A stretch of 64,000 nucleotides of DNA. Source: Bacteroidota bacterium. Its GTDB lineage: Bacteria > Bacteroidota > Bacteroidia > UKL13-3. Below the pieces are notes generated by a model, which was not told the origin of the DNA, did no database searches, and was given only the letters and a program-made list of their open reading frames with translations. The DNA lies in assembly GCA_027491355.1 (NCBI GenBank), contig JAIXWI010000022.1:39673-103672 (forward strand), written 5' to 3'. The stretch's first letter is position 1. The number at the start of each line of letters is the position of its first letter. The translations under genes and the position numbers were made by a program. Shown here in pieces: positions 41,851 to 51,078 of this stretch.

Positions 41851-44703
41851 ATGCGTAGCAAAAAATTATTTTTATTAGATGGCATGGCCTTGGTTTATAG
41901 GGCCTATTTTGCATTCAGTCAGAACCCTAGAATTACCAGTTATGGCATGAATACCTCTGCTATTTTTGGTTATACCACTACCCTTTTGGATGTCATCAAA
42001 AAGGAAAAGCCAACTCATATTGGTGTGGCTTTTGATACGGCAGCTCCTACAGCCAGACACGAAGCATACGAACATTATAAAGCACACCGTGAAGAACAAC
42101 CAGAAGACATTACAAAGGCTCTGCCATACATTTTAGCAATTACTAAAGCCTTAAACATTCCTGTTTTGATGATGGATGGTTTTGAAGCAGATGATGTTAT
42201 TGGAACACTTGCAAAGAAAGCAGCTAGAGCAGACTTTGATGTGTTCATGATGACACCTGATAAAGATTTTGGGCAATTGGTAGAGGAACATATTTTTATA
42301 TACAAACCTGCCAGAATGGGTAATGATATTGAAATTTTAGGCATACCTGAAATTTTAAAAAAATGGGAGATAGAGCGTGTAGAACAGGTCATTGATATAT
42401 TAGGCTTATGGGGAGATGCGGTTGATAACATTCCAGGAATACCTGGTATTGGAGAAAAAACTGCAAAAGTATTGATGCAGAAATACGGAAGTATTGAGGG
42501 TTTATTGGCCAATAGTCATGAATTAAAAGGTAAACAAAAAGAGAATGTAGAAAACTATAAAGAACAAGCATTGCTCTCGAAAATGCTGGCAACAATCGAC
42601 ACCAATGTACCTGTAGCATTTGATGAAAAGTCTTTGGTGATAGATCCACCCGACAGAGAAGCAACAGAAAAACTATTCACTGAACTTGAATTTAAAACAT
42701 TGAGTAAACGCTTATTTGCGGATGTTTATCCAACAGCAGAACAGTCAAGTGAAACTCAAAACAATGCCAATGCTACTTTTGATTTGTTCAACCAGGGTTC
42801 TGTAGTCAAACCTGCAGCAAAATCGGCTGAAGAAAGCATAGCCGACGAAAACAATGACAATACAATAGAAACTAGCATACCAAAAAATAACTTAAGCACT
42901 ACTGAACACCAATACCATGTTGCTGATACCTTCGAATTATTGAACAATTTAGCTCAAGCCCTGTTACAACAATCCGAGATTTGTTTTGACACTGAAACCA
43001 CCGATTTAGACACCAACAATGCAGAATTGGTTGGCCTTTCATTTGCCTGGAAAGCACACGAAGCATGGTATGTTCCATTCAACAATGACAAAGAAAAAAC
43101 AACCCAAATACTTGAACTTTTTAAACCTGTTTTTGAATCCAACACTATTTGTAAGATTGGACAAAACATTAAATACGATTTAAACATCTTAAAAAACTAT
43201 AACCTTAAGTTAAATGGCCCATTGTTTGATACCATGTTAGCTCATTATTTAATAGAGCCAGACTTAAGGCATGGCATGGATTATTTGAGTGGAATTTACT
43301 TGAATTATGAACCAATGAGCATAGAATCGTTGATAGGTAAAAAAGGTAAAAACCAATTGAACATGCGTGATGTTCCTTTAGAACAAATCAAAGAATATGC
43401 AGCTGAAGATGCTGATGTAACTTTTCAGCTAAAACAAAAGTTAGGTCCTGAACTAATAGAAAAAAATGCACTCAAATTGTTCAGTGAAATTGAATTGCCT
43501 TTGGTAGACGTTTTAAGTGAAATGGAAAGAGAGGGTATCCGAATCAATGCCAAGTTTTTAAATGCCTATTCACAAGAATTAGCTACTGAAATTAGTTTGT
43601 TAGAAAATAGAATCATTGAACTAGCTGGCGTAAAATTTAACATTGCCTCTCCAAAACAGTTGGGAGAAATACTGTTTGAGCATTTGAAACTAGATCCTAA
43701 AGCTAAAAAAACCAAAACAGGTCAATACCAAACTGGCGAAGATGTACTTTTAGGTTTGAGTGAACATGAAATTGCAAAGTGTATATTAGATGTCAGGCAA
43801 TTGCAAAAACTAAAATCTACGTATGTAGATGCCTTACCCCTTCTAGTAAATGAAAAAACTGGTAGGGTGCATACCTCATTTAACCAAGCTGTTGCCGCAA
43901 CAGGTAGGCTCAGTTCTAACAACCCGAATTTGCAAAACATTCCAATTAGAACTGACAGGGGGAGAGAAATTAGAAAAGCATTTGAACCTAGAAACGATGC
44001 ACATTTGTTGTTGAGTGCGGATTATTCTCAAATAGAATTACGCATCATAGCTGCATTGGCAAAAGAAGAAAATATGATTGATGCTTTTAAACAAGGTTTA
44101 GACATTCATCAAGCAACTGCTGCAAGGGTTTATGGCAAAGCATTGGCCGATGTAACATCAGCAGAAAGACGGAATGCTAAAGCTGTTAACTTTGGTTTGA
44201 TTTACGGGCAATCGGCATTTGGTTTGAGTCAAAATTTAGGCATTCCTAGAAAGGAAGCAGCCGCTTTGATTGCTGAATATTTTAAACTCTATCCTCGCAT
44301 ACAAACGTATATGGACGAAACCATTGCTTTTGCTAAAACACACGGCTATGTAGAAACCATTTTAGGAAGAAGACGTTACCTCAGAGACATTCATTCGGCC
44401 AATCATACGGTTCGTGGATTTGCAGAACGAAATGCCATCAATGCACCTATACAAGGCAGTGCTGCCGATATGATTAAAATGGCCATGATTCAAATTCACC
44501 AGAACTTACAAAGGCATGCAACTGATTTCAAAGGTTCAAAAATGATTTTACAGGTGCATGACGAATTGGTCTTTGATGCACCCATCAATGAAATAGATGC
44601 ATTAAAGAAAATGGTAGTTGAAACAATGGAAAATGCCATGCCTATTGGAATTCCTATTGTAGTTGAAGCTGGAACTGGAGTAAATTGGCTGGAAGCACAT
44701 TAA
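41851..44703 (+). CDS. polA: DNA polymerase I
   Basis: A 950-residue repair and Okazaki polymerase. The start is taken as ATG 41851 (MRSKKLFLLDGMALVYRAYF); an in-frame TTG at 41830 is less likely. Residues ~1-290: 5'-nuclease (GFEADDVIGTLAKKA, TPDKDFGQLV, GIPGIGEKTA). Residues ~360-540: 3'-5' exonuclease with Exo I FDTETTDLD, Exo II IGQNIKYDLNIL and Exo III YAAEDADVTFQL all intact, so proofreading should work. The polymerase domain has SADYSQIELRIIAALA, RRNAKAVNFGLIYGQSAFGL and LQVHDELVFDAP. It sits between two tRNA genes. Confidence 0.97.
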   Translation: MRSKKLFLLDGMALVYRAYFAFSQNPRITSYGMNTSAIFGYTTTLLDVIKKEKPTHIGVAFDTAAPTARHEAYEHYKAHREEQPEDITKALPYILAITKALNIPVLMMDGFEADDVIGTLAKKAARADFDVFMMTPDKDFGQLVEEHIFIYKPARMGNDIEILGIPEILKKWEIERVEQVIDILGLWGDAVDNIPGIPGIGEKTAKVLMQKYGSIEGLLANSHELKGKQKENVENYKEQALLSKMLATIDTNVPVAFDEKSLVIDPPDREATEKLFTELEFKTLSKRLFADVYPTAEQSSETQNNANATFDLFNQGSVVKPAAKSAEESIADENNDNTIETSIPKNNLSTTEHQYHVADTFELLNNLAQALLQQSEICFDTETTDLDTNNAELVGLSFAWKAHEAWYVPFNNDKEKTTQILELFKPVFESNTICKIGQNIKYDLNILKNYNLKLNGPLFDTMLAHYLIEPDLRHGMDYLSGIYLNYEPMSIESLIGKKGKNQLNMRDVPLEQIKEYAAEDADVTFQLKQKLGPELIEKNALKLFSEIELPLVDVLSEMEREGIRINAKFLNAYSQELATEISLLENRIIELAGVKFNIASPKQLGEILFEHLKLDPKAKKTKTGQYQTGEDVLLGLSEHEIAKCILDVRQLQKLKSTYVDALPLLVNEKTGRVHTSFNQAVAATGRLSSNNPNLQNIPIRTDRGREIRKAFEPRNDAHLLLSADYSQIELRIIAALAKEENMIDAFKQGLDIHQATAARVYGKALADVTSAERRNAKAVNFGLIYGQSAFGLSQNLGIPRKEAAALIAEYFKLYPRIQTYMDETIAFAKTHGYVETILGRRRYLRDIHSANHTVRGFAERNAINAPIQGSAADMIKMAMIQIHQNLQRHATDFKGSKMILQVHDELVFDAPINEIDALKKMVVETMENAMPIGIPIVVEAGTGVNWLEAH

Positions 44704-44743
44704 AAAGATCATCCACCCAGTTTTAGATACAACCAAATAAACC

Positions 44744-44751
44744 TATTTTTG
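44744..44751 (+). promoter_or_regulatory. -7 element of tRNA-Ser
   Basis: TATTTTTG is an exact TAnnTTTG match 9 bases before the tRNA. The -33 position has only TTTT/TTTA (44721-44725). Confidence 0.5.
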
Positions 44752-44760
44752 TCTTAAATA

Positions 44761-44850
44761 GGAGAAGTGTCTGAGTGGTCGAAAGAGCACGCCTGGAAAG
44801 TGTGTATACGGGAAACTGTATCGCGGGTTCGAATCCCGCCTTCTCCGCCA
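44761..44850 (+). tRNA. tRNA-Ser (GGA)
   Basis: A 90-base class II tRNA with encoded CCA. Acceptor GGAGAAG pairs CTTCTCC with discriminator G, the anticodon loop is CTGGAAA (anticodon GGA), and there is a long variable arm (TATACGGGAAACTGTA) and T arm GCGGGTTCGAATCCCGC. It reads UCC/UCU codons. Confidence 0.95.
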
Positions 44851-44858
44851 AAGCATTT

Positions 44859-44886
44859 AAAAGCTAGCCGATAGGCTGGCTTTTTT
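44859..44886 (+). terminator. Terminator of tRNA-Ser
   Basis: AAAAGCTAGCC (44859-44869), loop GATA, GGCTGGCTTTTTT with one G-T pair. Its T-run overlaps the left arm of the next hairpin. Confidence 0.8.
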
Positions 44887-44956
44887 GTTTGACAAACGCC
44901 AAAAGCTCGCTTTTGAAAGTTTTGTCAAACAAAAAAGTCAAAGATGCAAAGCATCT
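44884..44956. repeat. Nested inverted repeat followed by a 6-bp triloop hairpin
   Basis: Outer arms TTTGTTTGACAAA (44884-44896) and TTTGTCAAACAAA (44921-44933) pair perfectly over 13 bp. Inside, CAAAAGC (44900-44906) pairs with GCTTTTG (44909-44915). Nine bases further, AGATGC-AAA-GCATCT (44942-44956) is another hairpin of 6 bp with a 3-base loop. Bases 44957-45034 hold nothing I recognise. Confidence 0.8.
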
Positions 44957-45034
44957 GAGCTTTTGAATGCTTTGAAGCCTCCCCTACTGGATCAGCGACC
45001 AAAGGGAGCTAACCCCGCCACTTCCTCAAATCCA

Positions 45035-45345
45035 GCTTCCGAAGGAAGCGTCATTGAATAATATCTTCTTAGCAAATTAGCTTCCGAAGGAAGCGTATCT
45101 TCAATACAATAGCTTCCGAAGGAAGCGTATCTTCCCCACATTAGCTTCCGAAGGAAGCGCACCCTCCCCACATTAGCTTCCAAAGGAAGCGTCATTCAAC
45201 AATATTTTCTTCCCCACATTAGCTTCCGAAGGAAGCGTATCTTCAATACAATAGCTTCCAAAGGAAGCGTCATTGAATAATATCTTCTTAGCAAATTAGC
45301 TTCCGAAGGAAGCGTATCTTCAATACACCAGCTTCCTTCGGAAGC
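45035..45345. repeat. Array of nine 15-bp palindromic elements
   Basis: The unit is GCTTCCGAAGGAAGC, a 6-bp stem with a 3-base loop. Copies start at 45035, 45080, 45112, 45144, 45176, 45222, 45254, 45299 and 45331. Loops are GAA, except AAA in copies 5 and 7, and the last copy is the exact reverse complement (loop TTC). Start-to-start steps are 45, 32, 32, 32, 46, 32, 45, 32. Spacers recur: GTATCTTCAATACAATA at 45095 and 45237, and a 30-base spacer at 45050 and again at 45269. Every direct copy is followed by G(T/C)(A/C). Confidence 0.9.
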
Positions 45346-45711
45346 ACATTTCAAATACATACAAAAAAGACATTCAATCGAAAACAATTGAAAGTGTGTG
45401 ATGGGAAATAGAACACATAAAAGGATATCCTTAAAAAGAAAATTTAAACTGGAAATTCGAGCTTATAAAAAGTAATAAAACAAATTCTAATAATTTTTTA
45501 ATTCGTTTGAATTACCAGTGTTTATAGGCATTTTCATTTATAAAAACAAATGACATTGTACAAAGCTTCAAAAACGACTTGTGCTAAGAAACATTTTATT
45601 TAGTGTTGCGTTATTAAAGCTAAACCGAAGCATGAAAACGATCAAAACAATTTTGAACAAATTCATTCTAAAAATTAAAATGAGATTGAGCGAGTTCAAT
45701 GAACCCTTTCT
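45346..45711. other. AT-rich intergenic stretch after the palindrome array
   Basis: About 366 bases without a confident gene. A possible promoter (TTG at 45579-45581, 19 bases, TAGTGTTG at 45601-45608, one mismatch) leads into a 27-codon frame at 45632. Otherwise I see no RNA gene or repeat here. Confidence 0.5.
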
Positions 45712-45715
45712 TTAA
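45632..45715 (+). CDS. Possible 27-residue basic peptide
   Basis: ATG at 45632 opens a 27-codon frame, MKTIKTILNKFILKIKMRLS plus seven residues, ending TAA. It is Lys-rich and amphipathic in outline. It lies about 20 bases after a plausible promoter, and its stop overlaps the end of the convergent lolE-like gene by four bases. No clear ribosome-binding site. Bacteroidota often lack one, so this says little. It may be chance. Confidence 0.2.
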   Translation: MKTIKTILNKFILKIKMRLSEFNEPFL

Positions 45716-46959
45716 TGCTCTGTCAGACGTGGCGTCTTGTTCATTTGTCGGTATGCTGAGAAAGCAGGATATACACCCGCTACAGCTCCTAAAACCAACA
45801 AAGTAAAAAACACTTTCAACATATCAGAAAACAATAACTTTACAGGATAAGCATGTAGCATAAAGTTTGCTGATTCATGCAAAGTAATCCACTCAAATTC
45901 TTGTTGAGCTAACACAACCAACGCTCCTATGACAATACCAGTAAAACCACCTACAAAAGCCAATAAAATACTTTCATAAAAAAACACTGAAAAGGCTTCT
46001 ATTTTTCTCATACCAAGTGCGTTGAGTACCCTTAAATCCTTGTTTTTTTCCAATACCATCATGTATAAAGTACCAATGGTATTAAAGGCCGCAATGAACA
46101 AAATAAAAACCAATATAAAATAAGAAATGGTTTTTTCAGACTGCATAATTTGGTAAAAACTTGCCCTTTGTTCATACCTGTCTTTGACTTCAAATGAACT
46201 ACCTAATAACGATTCAATTTGTAATTTAATAGCTGCTATGTCTTGACCGGGATGAACCCTAACTTCATAGGCTGTAAAACCATCTGTTAAACCCATTTGC
46301 TCTTGTACCATTTTGAGTGGTAATAAAACATACTTTGCATCTACTTCATCTTGAACAGAAAAAATTCCTGCAACTTGAAGATATGACTCTGCAAAAGCAC
46401 TGCTTGGATTGTATAAATTTACCGTTCCTTTTCTAGGTAAAAATACCCCTAATAATTGAAATGGATCTGCTGGATCAATACCCAATTGATAAGAAAGACC
46501 AATACCCGCAATTGCAAAATTACTGTCTCCAATTTGAACCAAGGCATCCCCTCTGACAATATTGGTATCTAAACTGGCATCTTTTAAATAATGATTGTCA
46601 ATGGCACGAATGGCTCCAATGGATTGTTTACTGCCGTACCTGAACAATGCATTTTCTTCAATAACAAAATGAGCTGAATGGATCCCCTCAATTTGCTGAA
46701 CAGTCTGGAATGGGATGGTTTCGGCTTGAAAATATTTACCACTTGCAGGAACTACTTTTAAATCAGCATCAAAATTGGCATACAATGAGCCAAATAATTC
46801 GCCAAATCCATTGAATACTGAAAGTACAATTACTAGAGCTGCAGCTCCAACTAAATAACCCAATAATGCAATCCACGAAATAAGGCTTACAGCATTCATT
46901 TGCCCACTCCTTTTCCTGGATATAAAATAACGCCATGCAATGGAAAAAGAGAGCCTCAT
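45712..46959 (-). CDS. LolC/LolE-type lipoprotein-export ABC permease
   Basis: A 415-residue FtsX-family permease. N-terminal helix ~20-50 (AVSLISWIALLGYLVGAAAL), a long periplasmic domain (~50-275), and three C-terminal helices (YFILVFILFIAAFNTIGTLY; ESILLAFVGGFTGIVIGALV; VFFTLLVLGAVAGVYPAFSA). This is the LolE layout for moving lipoproteins off the inner membrane. The LolD-type ATPase is not here. It ends a minus-strand run with the methyltransferase and rbfA. Confidence 0.88.
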   Translation of the reverse strand: MRLSFSIAWRYFISRKRSGQMNAVSLISWIALLGYLVGAAALVIVLSVFNGFGELFGSLYANFDADLKVVPASGKYFQAETIPFQTVQQIEGIHSAHFVIEENALFRYGSKQSIGAIRAIDNHYLKDASLDTNIVRGDALVQIGDSNFAIAGIGLSYQLGIDPADPFQLLGVFLPRKGTVNLYNPSSAFAESYLQVAGIFSVQDEVDAKYVLLPLKMVQEQMGLTDGFTAYEVRVHPGQDIAAIKLQIESLLGSSFEVKDRYEQRASFYQIMQSEKTISYFILVFILFIAAFNTIGTLYMMVLEKNKDLRVLNALGMRKIEAFSVFFYESILLAFVGGFTGIVIGALVVLAQQEFEWITLHESANFMLHAYPVKLLFSDMLKVFFTLLVLGAVAGVYPAFSAYRQMNKTPRLTEH

Positions 46960-46968
46960 ATCATTGAT

Positions 46969-47772
46969 TTACTTCCAGGCTTTCACAATCAAGCCAGTAC
47001 CTGTGCTGTGTTTGGTATAAGTATCTAAATAGTTTAAAACAAAGCTAATTGGGTAAGTGAGCAAATAGTAAAATGGAATGAGTACAAAAAACAATTTGCT
47101 GCTATTGAGCAATAACATTGGGTATTTCATGCTCAGCTTCCAAGCAATTTTACCGGGAGCTCCATAGCTGTATAATATTTCCATTTTATTGAAACCTGCC
47201 GCTTTTAATTTGTCAGCCATTTCAGCAACATTGTAGCCATCTCTTACGTGCTCACCAATAAAACTTTCTCCTGTTTCTTCATGTACGTCACTCCCACCTT
47301 GGTCGCTTGGAGTTGATATCAACAACATGGCAGCTGGTTTCATTGCCTGGTGAAAATTTTTGAAAACAGTTACATCCTCTAAAATGTGTTCCATCACATC
47401 CACACAAACAACCAAATCGTATTTGTTTTCAGCAATAGGTTTTGTTAAATCTCCTATTTGAAAAGAGACATTGTTCAATTGAACTTGTTTGAAAAAAGCA
47501 TTACAATCTGCAATTTGGTCTTCTTTCACATCAACTGCATCTATTGTAAACCCAGGATTTTTCCGAGCCAAATAAAAACTGTATTGTCCAAAACCTGAAC
47601 CAGCATCTAATACCCTAGCACTGGTTTGATTGGCTGTCCATTGACGAAGTTCGCGGTGAACATGCCAAGTTCGCAATAACAATAAATCAAGAAGTTTATA
47701 AAATAGCTTTCTTAAAAAAGGTTGCTTATTAAAAACATTGCCTAAGTCTTTTTTGATTGGATCGTAATTCAT
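46969..47772 (-). CDS. SAM-dependent methyltransferase (class I)
   Basis: A 267-residue methyltransferase. SAM motif I is ARVLDAGSGFGQYSFYLARK, then TIDAVDVKEDQIADC, VSFQIGDLTKP and LVVCVDVMEHILEDV. The C-terminal ~60 residues carry a hydrophobic helix pair (LFFVLIPFYYLLTYPISFVL), so it may sit on the membrane. Substrate unknown. It is placed between rbfA and the lolE-like gene with 9-base gaps on both sides, so it is in their operon. Confidence 0.88.
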   Translation of the reverse strand: MNYDPIKKDLGNVFNKQPFLRKLFYKLLDLLLLRTWHVHRELRQWTANQTSARVLDAGSGFGQYSFYLARKNPGFTIDAVDVKEDQIADCNAFFKQVQLNNVSFQIGDLTKPIAENKYDLVVCVDVMEHILEDVTVFKNFHQAMKPAAMLLISTPSDQGGSDVHEETGESFIGEHVRDGYNVAEMADKLKAAGFNKMEILYSYGAPGKIAWKLSMKYPMLLLNSSKLFFVLIPFYYLLTYPISFVLNYLDTYTKHSTGTGLIVKAWK

Positions 47773-47781
47773 GTCTTATTC

Positions 47782-48147
47782 TTATTCCTTGTTGTCTGAT
47801 TGGTCTTGTGAATTGATTTTCTTGAAAACTTCTTCCATGTGAAATACATAATCGAGGCTATCATCAACAAAAAACTCAAGCTCCGGAACAATTCTAGCTT
47901 GGTTTTTAATTTTACCTGCTAATTGTTTTCTAATTTCACGGCTATGAAACTTTACAGTATCCAACAACAATTGTTTATTTGGAGCTGTAAACAAACTGAG
48001 GTAAATTTTAGCATAGCCCAAATCAGGCGATACCTGAACCTTGCTAATGGTTACAAATTGATTGTTGACCCATGCTTTGTTCCTTTGGAGAATTTCAGCA
48101 ATATGCTGCTGAATCAATCCTGCAAATTTTTCCTGTCTTACGCTCAT
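47782..48147 (-). CDS. rbfA: Ribosome-binding factor A
   Basis: A 121-residue 30S assembly factor with a KH-type fold. It reads MSVRQEKFAGLIQQHIAEIL, VTISKVQVSPDLGYAKIYLS, RKQLAGKIKNQARIVPELEF and FVDDSLDYVFHMEEVFKKI. The start ATG 48147 is preceded by AAGG; six further in-frame codons upstream are possible. First gene of the rbfA-methyltransferase-lolE run. Confidence 0.93.
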   Translation of the reverse strand: MSVRQEKFAGLIQQHIAEILQRNKAWVNNQFVTISKVQVSPDLGYAKIYLSLFTAPNKQLLLDTVKFHSREIRKQLAGKIKNQARIVPELEFFVDDSLDYVFHMEEVFKKINSQDQSDNKE

Positions 48148-48297
48148 AACCTTGCAAATATGCATTAAATTTAGGAGGGATTTTTAAAAAAACCTGAATA
48201 TTTTCATTGCAATGGCCATGAAAGTGCTTGCGCCATGCATTCATTTCAAATGCTTGGTTGTGCAATGAATAACGCTGAAATCTGATTATACTTGTGT

Positions 48298-49932
48298 ATG
48301 TTTATTGCTTTGTTATTGCTTTTTATTGGCACTTGGGTTGCTTTTCAGTGGGGTTCAATTCTACAAGTTGGAATGGCTTTGTTTATAGGCGAAAAGCACG
48401 ACAACACCTCGGTAGAAAAAAGCATTTTGTATGGATTGGCACTTTTAGCTTGGATTACGGCATTGGTACATTTCTTTTTACCTATTGACAAACGCCTTCA
48501 AAGTGCAGTTATGGTCATTGCTATTGGTCAGTATGCATTGTATCCAGAACAGTGGAATCTTTTTAAAAAATGGCTTTTAAATTGGCAAACCCTGGTTTTG
48601 TTTTTTATTGGAGGCATTGCACTCATTGGCCGTTCAGGATTTGGAGACATTGCCGATTACCATTTGCAAGCAGTAAAATGGGCAGAGCAATTCCCTAACT
48701 TGTTGGGTATAGGAAACTTTAACAGGCCTTTGTCCAACAACAATTGGTGGTTTAATTTGCAAGCATTGTTTGGTTTTGGTATTGGTAACGCTGTCAGTTT
48801 GTATTGTTTGAATTCATTATTGGCCATTGTTACAGTCAAATGGGTACTGACCAATTTGGTTGAAACCCAATCTTTAGAAAGGGGAATTTGGTTGGGTTTA
48901 GGCTTGTTTACAATTTTTAGCTTTAAAACAGCTTTTGCTGGAAGTATCAGCCCAGACTTTCCAATTAGCTTGTTAGTAATGATTGCTGCATTGGAATTTA
49001 TAAAAAACAAACAACAAGCCAGAACTAAAAAAGGAACCCTACATTTAGCAATTTTGGTTTGTTTTGCCATCAGTATCAAATTAAATGCATTGCCATTATT
49101 TGTATTGGTTATAGCTACTTTGTTCATGCAATTCAATACCAAAACATTGGGCATTACAATAAGCATTGGAATGATTTATTTGTTACCTTGGTTAATTGGC
49201 AATGTAGTAGTATCAGGTTGGTTGGCATATCCAGTAAGCCAAGTAGACTTGTTCAATGTAGATTGGAAAGTACCTGCAAGTGTCTTAGAGTTTGAACGTT
49301 ATAGCATTTTACAATGGGGCAAAATTCCTGGGGCTCCCATTGAAGAAACAGCACAATTGGGCTTGTTGGAATGGCTCCCAAAATGGTTTAACCAACATGA
49401 TATAATCAATAAAGGAGTGATGTTAACCGTATTGCTTTCAGTGTTGTTTATGTTGTTTCAACCCAACACCTACAAACAAAGAGCTAAAGGTATTTTATTT
49501 ATTTTTGGTTTATTGGGATTGTTTTTTTGTTTGAGCAACGGACCGCATATCCGTTATGCATTTGGCTATTTTTGGCTTTTGATTGGTATGGCCATTGGTG
49601 GCTTTTCCAAAATAACGTTTCCAAAACAAGCTACTTATACGATGCTCGGATTGGCTTTGGTTTTGGCCATTTTAAAAAGCAGTTCACATAACTTTGGTAC
49701 ACCTGCTTGGTTCAAACCAGATGCATACCCAAAAACAATATTAACCTCATACCAAATGGGCTTAGAAAAAGCCTTTGTAACCAAACAAAACAGCACCTGC
49801 TGGGATCAATTTCCTTGTACTTATTACATGGTTCCTGGCTGTGAATTAAGAGGAAACATGTACGAAAATGGTTTCCGAACCAATCCAGAAAAATTCAAAA
49901 GTTTATTCAACGAAAATGTACCTCAGCCTTAA
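48298..49932 (+). CDS. Polytopic membrane protein, LIC_10190-like
   Basis: A 544-residue protein with roughly a dozen hydrophobic helices. GFGDIADYHLQAVKWAEQFP, the GIGNFNRPLSNNNWWFNLQA loop and the overall layout recall the LIC_10190 family and GT-C-like membrane glycosyltransferases (memory-based). An Asp followed by YHLQ in the first large loop fits a lipid-phosphate-sugar enzyme. The final ~50 residues are soluble with four Cys (TCWDQFPCTYYM, VPGCELRG). I chose ATG 48298; a TTG two codons earlier is possible. Followed by two SDR epimerases, so a glycan role is plausible. Confidence 0.65.
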   Translation: MFIALLLLFIGTWVAFQWGSILQVGMALFIGEKHDNTSVEKSILYGLALLAWITALVHFFLPIDKRLQSAVMVIAIGQYALYPEQWNLFKKWLLNWQTLVLFFIGGIALIGRSGFGDIADYHLQAVKWAEQFPNLLGIGNFNRPLSNNNWWFNLQALFGFGIGNAVSLYCLNSLLAIVTVKWVLTNLVETQSLERGIWLGLGLFTIFSFKTAFAGSISPDFPISLLVMIAALEFIKNKQQARTKKGTLHLAILVCFAISIKLNALPLFVLVIATLFMQFNTKTLGITISIGMIYLLPWLIGNVVVSGWLAYPVSQVDLFNVDWKVPASVLEFERYSILQWGKIPGAPIEETAQLGLLEWLPKWFNQHDIINKGVMLTVLLSVLFMLFQPNTYKQRAKGILFIFGLLGLFFCLSNGPHIRYAFGYFWLLIGMAIGGFSKITFPKQATYTMLGLALVLAILKSSSHNFGTPAWFKPDAYPKTILTSYQMGLEKAFVTKQNSTCWDQFPCTYYMVPGCELRGNMYENGFRTNPEKFKSLFNENVPQP

Positions 49933-49994
49933 TTGTCAACTGAATAGGTTCTTTGGCTATTTTAACTTAAAATTGCACACTTTTAAACAGCTAC

Positions 49995-51062
49995 ATGTCA
50001 AAGCAAATTTTAATAACTGGTGGAGCAGGATTTGTAGGATCCAATTTGTGCATTTATTTAAAAAAATTGTACCCTACTTACCATGTCATTGCATTTGACA
50101 ATTTAAAAAGAAGGGGGTCTGAACTCAATTTGTCTAGACTCAAGGAAGCTGGTGTAGTGTTTATGCATGGCGATTGCAGAAACACAGAAGACTTCTCGGG
50201 ATTTGAGCATTTAGATGTTGTCATTGATGCCTCTGCAGACCCATCGGTTTTGTCGGGAATCAACTCTCCAATTTACCCATTGATCAATAGCAACTTAATG
50301 GGCACGGTCAATTGCTTAGAAATTGCTGACCGCTTCAAGGCCCAATTTGTATTTTTGTCGACCAGTAGGATTTACCCTATTCAACCCATGGAAACTGCAG
50401 CATTTAAAGAAGAGAAAAGCCGTTTTGTTTGGACCGATGATCAGCAATTACCAGGCATCAGCTCTAAGGGTATCAGCGAACAATTTACACTAGAAGGCAG
50501 CAGGTCTTTTTATGGAGCCACCAAATTGGCATCCGAATATTTAATTACTGAATACCAAGCACTAAGAGGCATCAAAACTGTCATTAACCGCTGTGGGGTT
50601 TTAAGCGGTCCTTGGCAAATGGGCAAGGTTGACCAAGGGGTTTTGGTATTGTGGTTAGCCAGACATTTTTACAAATCAGAACTGAGTTATATTGGCTATG
50701 GAGGTACAGGCAAACAAATGAGAGATGTCCTACACATTGATGATTTGTGCGAACTGGTTGCACATCAAATTGCTTTCCCTGATTTGTACAATGGCCAAAT
50801 CTTCAATGTAGGCGGAGGCAATGAAGTAAGCTTTAGTTTAATGGAGTTAACCGATTACTGTCAGGCAATTACAGGCAATACCATCAAGGTGCATCCTGTA
50901 ACTGAAAACAGGGTTGCAGATATTCGAATTTATACCAGCGATTGCAGCAAAATAAATGCAATCAATGGATGGAAACCTAAAAAGCAAATCGAAACACTTT
51001 TGCAAGACACCTTTAATTGGATGAAAGCAAACGAACATCAATTGAAACAGATTTTATCATAA
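49995..51062 (+). CDS. NAD-dependent epimerase/dehydratase, CDP-paratose-2-epimerase-like
   Basis: A 355-residue extended SDR. NAD motif [14 protein letters not shown] at the N-terminus, [12 protein letters not shown], the D-A-S-A-D stretch, catalytic S-Y-K with [11 protein letters not shown] (Tyr and Lys intact), and [26 protein letters not shown]. The overall pattern is close to RfbE-type CDP-paratose/tyvelose epimerases. The substrate is likely a nucleotide sugar. Sixteen bases before the second, related epimerase. Confidence 0.85.
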   Translation: MSKQILITGGAGFVGSNLCIYLKKLYPTYHVIAFDNLKRRGSELNLSRLKEAGVVFMHGDCRNTEDFSGFEHLDVVIDASADPSVLSGINSPIYPLINSNLMGTVNCLEIADRFKAQFVFLSTSRIYPIQPMETAAFKEEKSRFVWTDDQQLPGISSKGISEQFTLEGSRSFYGATKLASEYLITEYQALRGIKTVINRCGVLSGPWQMGKVDQGVLVLWLARHFYKSELSYIGYGGTGKQMRDVLHIDDLCELVAHQIAFPDLYNGQIFNVGGGNEVSFSLMELTDYCQAITGNTIKVHPVTENRVADIRIYTSDCSKINAINGWKPKKQIETLLQDTFNWMKANEHQLKQILS

Positions 51063-51078
51063 CATAGTTATAGCAAAC

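Noticed and set aside
44704..44760. Attachment site of an integrated element at the tRNA genes
   Set aside because: Neither tRNA has a duplicated 3' end nearby and no integrase is present.
45035..45345. CRISPR array
   Set aside because: The repeat is only 15 bp and palindromic, spacers are 17 or 30-31 bases and repeat among themselves, and no cas gene is nearby.
44992..45387. Two minus-strand open frames of about 65 codons across the palindrome array
   Set aside because: They merely translate the repeats (LPSEA and similar), the repeat step changes frame, and one palindrome is inverted. This is not the pattern of a coding repeat.
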